Of a stretch of DNA of 64,000 nt, positions 55,041 through 64,000 are shown piece after piece (the stretch's first letter is position 1; the number at the start of each line of letters is the position of its first letter). Both the position numbers and the translations under genes were made by a program. A model generated the notes under the pieces. It was not told the origin of the DNA. It did not search any database and saw nothing but the letters and a program-made list of their open reading frames with translations. This stretch comes from Coffea arabica (lineage: Eukaryota > Streptophyta > Magnoliopsida > Gentianales > Rubiaceae), in contig NC_092316.1 in NCBI RefSeq assembly GCF_036785885.1, positions 20,639,001 to 20,703,000 on the forward strand, read 5' to 3'.

Positions 55041-58000
55041 ATGATGTCATTGCAAAATACACTTCTAGTTGATCATTTGCTGTTGCCAGGTGCATCAACT
55101 CAGGTTCCCTTCGAATACTCTTTGTGCCCTAGCAATGCGAAAAGTATATATGTTCGCTTCTCATCCTTGTCCTCGTATTTATATAGTGAATTTGATGCAT
55201 CAGTTAGGGCTGTATAGGTATGGCCAGTGTCGAAGAGGTGTAGCTTTACTCGTCAAGGCAGAACAAGTACATGAAGCTTCAAAGTCCCCTTGCTTAGGTT
55301 GGTTCTAGTCTGAAGCCTTTCTTCTAGCTATATATGTGTAGATCAGATTAAGGAAAATGTCTAATATTTATTTTTATGAATCCGGACCAAAAATAAAGCT
55401 TGTGGTATTGACATTCTTGCCTCGACTGAAGTCTATGTCAATAGCTACAAAACATATGCCCATATATAGACGCATTGAACTTTTAACATCTCTCTAGGCA
55501 ACATAACTTGTGCGGACAATTTATACTTCACGCTAGTACTTTGGCATCAGGGTGTAGTTCTTCGTACCAACTTTCGACCTTGTTAACTTGTCTATATGAC
55601 CAATATCTGTTTTTCTTTTCAAATTCTTTTCAGATGAACCAGGTAGGCGCCAACTGCTTGCGCTGGGAGCAACACTTACCCCTTGGCTATTCTTGCCATG
55701 CAAGACCTCAACATCATGTATGTTATACTTTCCCCAATTTTCTTTAGTTGAATTTTGCAGCCATAGTTTGTATGTTTTGTCTTTCTTCCCTTTGCTTGTC
55801 AATCATGTGCTTTCCAATTTTAGTTGCAATTTCAACTTTTGTTTTCTCTTTTTATCTTGGGGATACGATTGGGGTGGGAGGAAATTTGTGCTACTATGCT
55901 GACTTATTGGTGGCTCATATCCTAAGACCACACCTTTGATATGACTCAGTTGCTGCAGAAACTAAGAAGGGATTCATCTCAGTCACAGACAAGAAGGATG
56001 GATACTCCTTCCTGTACCCCTTCGGGTGGCAGGTCTAAGTCTCTGGTTTATTCTGCATTTTTTAGTGTAATTTCTCATTGCACACAGTCATTAAGGAAGC
56101 TCATTGTGCCGATAAAGCTTGACTTTTCCTTCTTGTCCTGTGCCTTCTTCAAATGCTCATGATAATTATTCTCATGAGCCAGGAAGTCGTTATTGAAGGA
56201 CAAGACAAGGTTTTTAAAGATGTTATTGAACCACTTGAAAGTGTCAGCATAAATATGATTCCAACAGGAAAACAAGACATTCGAGACTTAGGTTCTCCCC
56301 AAGAGGTATGCTAATATTCATGCTTTGTTCACTTGATAGAAGTGAGCTCTGACCATCTATGTCGATAATGTCTTTAACTACTTTTCCTCGATACAGCAAC
56401 ATGATTTTGAGTAAAAGTTTTTGTTGATTGAGTGATTCTTTACTATCTTATTTTACTCTTCCTTATACGTCATATAGTCTTTGAAGGTTTAAATGACTTT
56501 CTCTGGGTGACCTTTTAGTGAATAAAGAAGTCTCAAGGTTGGCAATTTGTTAATTTCAGGTTGCTGAAACCCTGATAAGAAAGGTTTTGGTTCCCCCTTC
56601 CCAGAAGGCAAAGCTGATTGAGGCATCAGAGGTAAAAGTTTCTACAGTTGATTAAAGCAGATTCTGTCAATGTGTTGAGCCTCACACCAATTGGAGATTA
56701 TGCTGCTATCATACTAATTTTGCAGCAAAGTGGGTGCCTTTTTCTTTGGAAAATGAAGTAATACTACTGACAATTCCAATGTTCAGTGAAAGCAATACAC
56801 GCCTACTTTATTTTCATTGCTTTCACTATTTTAATAATCAACTTTTTTGAGTTACAGTGGCTTACTGTATCAACTGATAAACCTGACCTGTCATTGATGA
56901 TCTTTTGGATGAGTGAAATTCTTAGTCATGCTATTATTAAGATTACAAGGAGTACTTCGCAATATAATCCAGTAGGTCTTTCCAAATTTTGATAAATATT
57001 TGTGAAACATTCTACATACTCTAGTGTATACCTGTTTGTGTGTGGTAATTCTACTCTTTCTGAAAACTTGATAATAGTGTATCATGCACTTTTTAGATGA
57101 AAAGTGGTTTCTTATCAGTCTTGGATAAACAAATCTTTTCTTTATACCCTCTGGAGTGGCCCTGGTTTCATATCCATTTACCATATAGGTAGACAATTAG
57201 TCTAGTTTAATTAACACAAAAAATTTGATCGTTAGTCACTTAAATTGAAGCATCGGGCGAAAGACATCCTGCACAAAATTGTCCATTATCTTGAGCTGGT
57301 ACCTTGGTGTTCATAGTCCTGGATATTAGTCAGTCAAACTTTTACATGTATGGCATGAGAAGATGGCTATTATCCCTTTGTCCAGAAACTTTGGCATCAA
57401 TATGCCAATTCTGCTAGCTCAGTTGCATAAGATTGCTAAAGGATTAGATTGTAACAGGAGAAGAACTTATGGTTTTGGATAACATACAGATTATATTGTC
57501 TTTGTCTTCTATTATATGTATTCTCCCGACTTAGTTGTCCGCACCTTTGTTTTTCTCCACTCGTGTACCTTGCATGATTTTCTAATGAGTCTGAACATGG
57601 CTTGCAGCATGATATCGAGGGGAAGGCATATTATACATTTGAGTTCGTAGCAAAAGCACCAAACTTCATTCGACATGCTCTTACATCTGTCTGTGTTGGC
57701 AATGGTATGGAATTCACTTGGAAACTTGTAATTATTCACTTTCATCCTTCTAGCAATTCAGCTATGTGGTTGGCTACAACTGGTGGACCTTTCAAGATAA
57801 ATAAGAATCCAATTTTTGTTGAACTATGGTCATTTTCCTAAAATACCTCAAATTTTCCCAAGAAACTAATTTTAAGACCTTTTTTGACTTCTATTTTTAA
57901 CCACACAAATTTTTCAGTAGTAACATTTTGACCCCCGAAGAATATGACTAAGAAATATTCACCTGTTGACCTCATGTTATCTCCAGTTGTTGCAAACTTC

Positions 58001-58658
58001 TAGCAAAACCCAGACCAACAGCCTGTCACTATGAAATCCCTCTGACGACCAGTCCTCGAATAAAGTTAGAACTTAGATTGAGTGAGCACAGTGGTAGTTT
58101 TTCCCTTACTTTCTCACATTTTGTTAATAAACTTCACATGTGATTGAGTCTAAATATGATTGCTCGCATTCTTGTTTCAAAGTTTCCCTTCTTTGAGGGG
58201 ATAGTTATTGTTTTGCATCACATTTTATAATTGTCCTGCTACTTGACGCCTTAGGACTATTCTAGCAATGATGTTACATTTAATCAGAGTATTCTTTTAT
58301 GCTGTAGGAAATAGGAATTGGTAAGAAAATTTGGTCTGCAAAGAGTTTATTGTCCTTAAGGCTTTATGCTCCCTGAAATAAGAGTGAAAGAAAAAACTCT
58401 ATTTAAGGTTTCTTGAGACTATTAACGGCATTTCATGTCCTCCCGTTACCTCTCTGCATACCCATGAAGCCTCTACGTGGAGAAGGTATTCATGAATAGC
58501 ATTCAAAAAATTTCTGAAGCTTGTGTATTTGGGCTGTGAATTGGATTTATGCAGGGAAGTTCTATACTTTGACAACCGGGGCCAATGAGAGGAGGTGGGA
58601 CAAAATGAAAGACAGATTGCACACTGTGGTGGACTCCTTTCAAATTTTCAATGTCTAA
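55041..58658 (+). CDS. PPL1: PsbP-like protein 1 (thylakoid lumen), seven coding exons
   Basis: Exons: 55041-55297, 55634-55717, 55950-56032, 56183-56305, 56560-56631, 57608-57704 and 58555-58658. From exon 1's second half the frame gives V-K-A-E, then G-R-R-Q-L-L-A-L-G-A-T-L-T-P-W, a twin-arginine lumen signal, F-A-A-E-T-K-K-G-F, and the PsbP domain: Y-S-F-L-Y-P-F-G-W-Q-E-V-V-I-E-G-Q-D, D-V-I-E-P-L-E-S-V-S, V-A-E-T-L-I-R-K-V-L, F-Y-T-L-T-T-G-A-N-E-R-R-W and V-V-D-S-F-Q. This matches PPL1 (At3g55330), needed for repair of photodamaged PSII. The start is unsettled. ATG 55041 opens a transit-like M-M-S-L-Q-N-T-L-L but stops at 55217 in the wrong frame; ATG 55135 is in frame and gives 241 residues (Arabidopsis 230). 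Confidence 0.9.
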
Positions 58659-59239
58659 TGTGCCCCTGTATCATTTTTTCATTTCATGGATTCAGCCCTT
58701 CTATTCTCATTCGAAAACATGCTTTAAAAGCATTTGGATAGGAGGCTATTCAATTCATGTAGATGTGAGCATTTTTTGTTTGAGAAATGAAAACCAACTG
58801 TTTCATGCCAAAAATAGTTGCACTTCCCTGGCCTTTCAATTGTTGAAACCTTTTGCACAGGGCTAATTCTTCACTTGCTATTTCCATTTGGATTTAAAAT
58901 CTTCTGCAGTCTGCACTGTCTTTATTGTGATGTACCTTGCTTTGTGATGTAACTGAAACCGGTTTTTGATGTACTTGTTTGCCAATTCCAGTGTCATGTT
59001 CTTATTCTGTTTACAGACTAAACAGGCTAATTGAATCTTCATTTTTGCTACTTAAATTAGTATAAAACGGTGGAAACCTTGCCATACATGAAGCTTATGC
59101 AAAAGCTTATTGACTCGATTAGAATGAAGAGCATGCTTCAATTCTTTTTCAGATGACAAATCCAATCCTTCATCAACTTCCCAACATTCTTTGAGAAAAC
59201 ATTTTACACTTTCAAGACTCGTTTGATTCATTTTTATGG

Positions 59240-59420
59240 AGCTAATTCGCCTTCCTGTCATTAAAGATTAAGAGGCACCAGTGCATCAAATTAATTAACC
59301 AATATTTTCCAAACTAAGTCACCTTCTTGTCATTCAAGGTTAACAGGCACCAGTGCATCAAATTAATTAACTAATTTTTATGGAACTAATTCACCTTCTT
59401 GTCTTTCAAGATTCATTTGA
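59240..59420. repeat. 74-bp tandem duplication (GGCACCAGTGCATCAAATTA)
   Basis: GGCACCAGTGCATCAAATTA and the following ATTAAC occur at about 59272 and 59346. The flanking CACCTTCTTGTCATTCAAG/CTTTCAAG words occur a third time near 59392, so two and a half units are present. Confidence 0.85.
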
Positions 59421-60575
59421 TGCTTGTGTTATGTAACTTCACTGCTACCCTTCCACCCACAAGAATATTGGAATGTGCATGCATATGTCAGGCAGCACAA
59501 ACTCTCCAGCTGGGAGATAGGCACCAAACCATTATATATCGCCATGTATACCTTGCCCTCAGAGATGCTATAATCATTACCATAATGATGTAGCCTCAAA
59601 GGAAGAAAATGACTTATGTATGGATGCCAACTTACCAGTGAGACATCCTTGATGATGTTAAAATCATTCATTTGTACCAACTGCATGCTTCACATGTGAT
59701 TCAAGAACACAATTCCTTACAAATTGCTTCAGCCTTTAGCCAGGAAATCTGTACCTTTTACTCGCGTGAATCTGAATGTTTCTTTGTAGATGAGGTGCAA
59801 TCATTGGAGCTTGATCAAAATCTTTGCAGCATATGAATTGAATCAAAAAACTAGCTTTGGATCATAATTACTTCCATCTATACACTGAAAATTTTTATAT
59901 TGCTGAAGCATGAAGAAATGTAGCAGTTCAGCTGTTTTCTGATGATGATTCCTTGTCATTATAGAACGCAAAATTAGATATGGAGATGATGATTCAATCA
60001 TATGCTTCGTTACAGGAATTTGTGCCTCAGTAAACTTTGAAAGGCACCTATCCAAAAAGAAAAGAAAAAAACTTTGAAAGGCACCTAAACAGCACTAATT
60101 TCATTCTTGTTTCAAAAGTATCTCCATACGTGTTTGTAGCCTTTTTGTGGCCAAGATTATCTAATCAGATTTGATTGAGCTAGAATCAAGAATTAGTCTA
60201 TTGCTTTGTCTAGCTGATTATTTATATCCACGCATGTACATGACTTTCCCGATAATGGACAAATATCGATACCATTCCCTCTTCCTTTTTTTATTACAAC
60301 TTAGGATATCCGCGAGCATCGGCATTTCTTGAATTCCTAATTACGTCATTAACTTGACGGTTACCTTTTATCAAAAGAAATCTACTAAGAGAGAGATGGA
60401 AGGGTTTGTTTTACGAGTATCCAGTGGATGCTCTGTGATTTTCAGGGTCATTCTTTTTCAAAAAAAAATAATTAGTTAAATGGAGAAGTACTTGAATGTA
60501 AGGAGCAATAAATATGAGCATGCATTTATATGATAATTTCGGTATTAAATTTAATAGGTTCACTTGAAAAAGAAA

Positions 60576-60744
60576 ACCCATGATGAAAATAGAGGGAGAT
60601 GATTTTTGGGCGAAAGGAATTAAAATTCCATAGCAAAAAAGATGGAAGAGTTAATCAAGGATTTCAAACCAATGGTGAAAATAGAGAAAGATGATTCTTG
60701 GGGGAAAGGAACTAAAATTCCATAAGATGGAAGAGTTAATCAAG
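60576..60744. repeat. 92-bp tandem duplication
   Basis: GAAAATAGAGGGAGATGATT (60585) recurs as GAAAATAGAGAAAGATGATT (60677), and both copies continue through AAAATTCCATA and GATGGAAGAGTTAATCAAGG. One copy carries a short extra GCAAAAAA. Confidence 0.9.
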
Positions 60745-63371
60745 GAATCTATTTCTGATACACATCATCAATTGTAGACTTTTCTTTTTCTGATAAAAGA
60801 AAAAGTAGCCAATATTATTAATAATAATTTGTTTGACAAAGCAATCTGCACCTATGCAAAAAATACATAAAACGTGTATTATTAATAAACTGGTCGGAAA
60901 TCGTCCAACACGATATGCTTGATAAAACAATTTGCACTAATGACAGAAAATACATAAAACATGTCACAGTTATATTTGATCTGCAAAATCATTAAATTTA
61001 ATGGATTTACAAAATATAAAAAAGATTATACTTATCTAAGTATCTCTTCACATCATTAACGACGTTATTGTGCCTACAATGATACACATCAAATTTGCAG
61101 AACAAAGATTTAGTAATTTTGAACAAGATATGCTCAAGAACAAAGCAATTATTTCCGTTCACGCTTCGGCTTTTTCTTGTTTCTACGTACTTCATATATA
61201 GTACCTATTATTGTTACCACTGAAAAGGTTCTTGATTCTTCCGACAAAGGAGACTCAGGACTGGCACTAATCAGCGTACAATCGAATCAATTATGTACAT
61301 GTTATACACAATCAGCCTTTTTTACATATCTAAAATATAATACTCCATTTTATGAAATTTACACTAATGACAGAAAATACATTAAACATATCAGAGATAC
61401 GGGCTGAATTGAAAAATGACTAGATTTCGCAGATTAAGAAAATCACGAGTAGCTTAATAAATATGTGGTAGAGAGAAGGTAGAGAAAGTTTGATTAAGAG
61501 AGAAATAGATAGCCTATTCACAAGCAGCTTTGCTGAGAGATTTCACCAGCCGGACAGAAAACTTTGGAAAGATCGAGTAATCTGTCAAAAATTAGGCCTC
61601 GTTTGAAAAGAAATTTTCTACCAAAAAATCTCTACATTAAAGATATTCTACCAAAATTAAAGATATTAACTCTTACTTTAAAGATGTTTGGCAAAAATTT
61701 CTACCAAACTTAACTTTTACTTTGCATCTTTGGATTCTCCAGGTTGTTATCTTGAATCAACATTAAAGATATATCAGTTCAACTTGTCCTACAAGTTTAT
61801 TTCGTTTCCTTTACATCCTAATGTGAATTTCTTTCAAGTTAAATGAGAATTGTAAGAATGCGTCATTCAGAAGAAATTACTATCACTGGTTAATTTTGTT
61901 GTGGTGCTTCAGCCTTGTGTGTACTAAATTCTGGTTTCTGGAGTACAAGCTCATTCGTCACTCTCCACTTTTGAAGTACATAAAAAGCTGCCCAAAAATG
62001 GAAATGAAGACCTTAATAAGCGGCCAAATTGAGACTAATTACTTTTGTGTTCCATTAAGAAAAAAATGCATTGCTTTAATTAGTGGCAATCACTGTTTTA
62101 CTGAGAATAATTTGCCTTTTAAGTATTCCTGATCTTGCCCTGTATGTAGCATGCCTGCATTACATTAAAAAACTGAATTTACTCAAAGTTAACCAGAGTT
62201 GCACATGAATAAAAATCTCCACCAACTACTAAGCTTTTCTCTTTTGACCATGCCACCAATGAAAAGTCACATCTTCTACATATAGAACTTTAACAAAATA
62301 CTTTTTATACTGTAAATATAGGATTCATACAGGAAGTAATGGGTCTAAAGATTCCATGCGGACAAGCAAATGTGGCTGCTCTGCTCAATGTTCCCAAGAA
62401 AATCTTTGAATAGAGAAGCTATGCACAGTCCAGTAGAGTAAAGAAAATCCTATTGGCAGTCAAAGGAATAATCCCTATAGCATGCTGAATTTTTTTGATC
62501 AATCCTTTAGGCCAACTAACAATTCACTTTGATGAATACTGATTCATAAATCGCCTATGGAATACTGGAGATGCCCATTCATAATTGTTAATCCTTTCCC
62601 AAACTTTTACGCGTATCCACCGTAATCTTTGCACAGGAGGATATATATTTCAGGGTTCCTTCCATGCATGGAAACAGATTTGGAACATTTGACATCAGTT
62701 CTCCACGTAAGTTTCTGTGTAACCCACCATAATCTTTATCTTAGTTCATTTGGCATCATGTAGAGATACCTACCTATACGTGGCATTGAGATCGTCCTTT
62801 ACGCCATTTGTATTACACTAGTTTTAAACAACGTTATGGGTGATTGTTAATATTATTGTTTTTTCATTTGAATTCAGGAGATCCATTTATCCTGGGGCAT
62901 AAGGTTGTAACACATCCAAGCATAAAATCAGAGATTTCAATTAAAGTCGTTATTATTTGTGATAGATTTTGCTGTAGATGATGATTCATGTGAATTGTGT
63001 GTTTGTACATGGTCACTTGGTGATTTGGATTCAGGATGAGTCTACATTTTGAGACACTGTTCACATAGGTCTGGTCTATATAAAATTTTCTACATGTACA
63101 GAGAAAAATCTTGTATGCAGATAAGTATGTGTTATCGCATATATACGAGTAAAGAATCTTGAACGCAGCAGATAAGTATACGTTATCCGAGATGTATACG
63201 AGCTAAAGAAATAAATTGGAATTACAATAATAAAAAGATGAATGTGACAAAGAATCAGTACCAACAGGAGGACATAAAGCAAATTCACCTTGTTTCATAT
63301 GGATGATATTTTAACTCACTTGGTGATTTGGATATTCAATTCCCAAATGCATCTGTGTCTTTACTTTACAG

Positions 63372-63584
63372 GTGGGAAAAAGGAGGAAAGCTTTTTGTGA
63401 ACAGCTTCCCCAGAAATATATTCTCTCAGCAGGGAAGAAGGATTTGGATCCCACAAAATGTGAGCCATATCATTGTTCGGCTGAGGTTCTTATTCTTCAA
63501 TCATTTGAGGCATTGTGCCTACATTGTAATCATCAAAGACAACCAAAAGAAAAAGATCTTTTGCTTCATTATCAAAATTCCTAG
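63372..63584 (+). pseudogene. exon-like orphan coding fragment (unrecognised)
   Basis: After a plausible acceptor (CTTTACAG, ending 63371) the frame reads V-G-K-R-R-K-A-F-C-E-Q-L-P-Q-K-Y and L-S-A-G-K-K-D-L-D-P-T-K-C-E-P-Y, then S-A-E-V-L-I-L-Q-S-F-E-A-L and Q-R-Q-P-K-E-K to a stop at 63582-63584. The composition is protein-like and unlike the AT-rich noise around it. I do not recognise it. It could be an exon of a gene continuing past 64000 or a retained fragment of a duplicated gene. A different frame over 63328-63687 is also open but is low in sense. Confidence 0.25.
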
Positions 63585-63853
63585 CCTACCATATTTGTTT
63601 TCTGAGAATCTAGATTATTTTAGTGACCCATGCGACGATATACTGATTCTTTTTTCTTCATATTCAAAAGGGCTGTTCAGGGGATAAAGCACAAAGTTTG
63701 TAGGAATAAAGATAAAGAAAAAAACTAGGGGAATACAAGTTTTTTTATTACAACACTACTACGTCCAAAGGATGTGTTAAATCGATCCACTAGCAATGAA
63801 AAACTTGTTAATTAGAGCCTAAGCTTCCTTACTGCCTAACTTCTGCAGTGCCA

Positions 63854-63855
<2 letters not shown>

Positions 63856-63890
<35 letters not shown>

Positions 63891-63912
63891 TGTATATGTA
63901 TATATATATTGC
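63856..63912. repeat. (TA)n and TATG microsatellite
   Basis: About fourteen TA units followed by CATATATGTATATG and more TA. It lies near the right end of the window in DNA without a gene. Confidence 0.95.
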
Positions 63913-64000
63913 CTTTGTAATTAAGCTCAATTAGTATTGAAAATGAAAAAGAAATTTTACAACTCTGCTAAAAAGTCCTAACACAGTCTAAGCCAAAGAT

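Larger units (their letters stand above)
58659..63371. other. gene-poor 3' flank with short duplications
   Basis: No supportable gene. The first few hundred bases include the PPL1 3' UTR. Small tandem duplications are present (see separate entries at 59240 and 60576). Near 60905-60960 and 61350-61390 the word CACTAATGACAGAAAATACAT occurs twice. 61590-61740 has decayed repeats of AAAGATATTCTACCAAA type following AGGCCTCGTTTG, a wording seen at many plant MITE ends. Frames such as 59052-59261 (minus) have no recognisable content. Confidence 0.45.

Noticed and set aside
59052..59261. 69-codon minus-strand frame with Glu/Lys-rich sequence
   Set aside because: Overlaps no splice signals or homologous motif and sits beside a tandem duplication; not supportable as a gene.

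Overview
The window reads as nuclear DNA of a flowering plant, most likely a eudicot. It is AT-rich, its genes carry many short GT-AG introns, and it holds four plant-type single-copy genes set among nested plant retrotransposons. No bacterial, organellar or CRISPR content was seen.

Layout. 1-8292 is the 3' part of a large Ogre/Tat-type Ty3/Gypsy element on the + strand: decayed polyprotein end, long tandem-repeat 3' region, polypurine tract and a 4.6-kb 3' LTR. It has split a GC-rich minus-strand unit (8293-about 9590) that looks like the leader and first ORF of another element. 9590-13059 is gene-poor and contains one hAT-type MITE. 13060-16088 (minus) is an intact six-exon COBRA-family gene, with a foldback Mutator-like MITE (16387-17276) about 300 bp upstream of its start. 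17277-21982 is AT-rich with transposon-end fragments.

21983-36256 is a Ty1/Copia element (+) whose gag is interrupted by a complete but decayed Ty3/Gypsy element (24115-31944, minus). 36542-40380 is a second LTR element (minus) with LTRs, PBS and PPT but no pol; it carries two ORFs I do not recognise. 40385-about 42470 is a LINE-1 type fragment with ORF1 and the first part of ORF2.

The gene-rich right side holds CstF50 (43206-49708, +, 14 exons, mRNA 3'-end processing), a PNM1-like pentatricopeptide repeat protein (51578-53209, minus, intronless) and PPL1 (55041-58658, +, seven coding exons, thylakoid lumen PSII assembly/repair). PNM1 and PPL1 are divergent and share a short promoter region. 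From memory, COBRA, CstF50 and PNM1 homologues lie close together in Arabidopsis (At5g60920, At5g60940, At5g60960), so the left part of the window looks like a conserved block swollen by about 25 kb of nested retroelements. 58659-64000 shows short tandem duplications, a microsatellite and one unassigned exon-like stretch.

The four genes act in separate processes (cell-wall orientation, mRNA 3' ends, nuclear/mitochondrial RNA or transcription, PSII) and are not expected to form a pathway.
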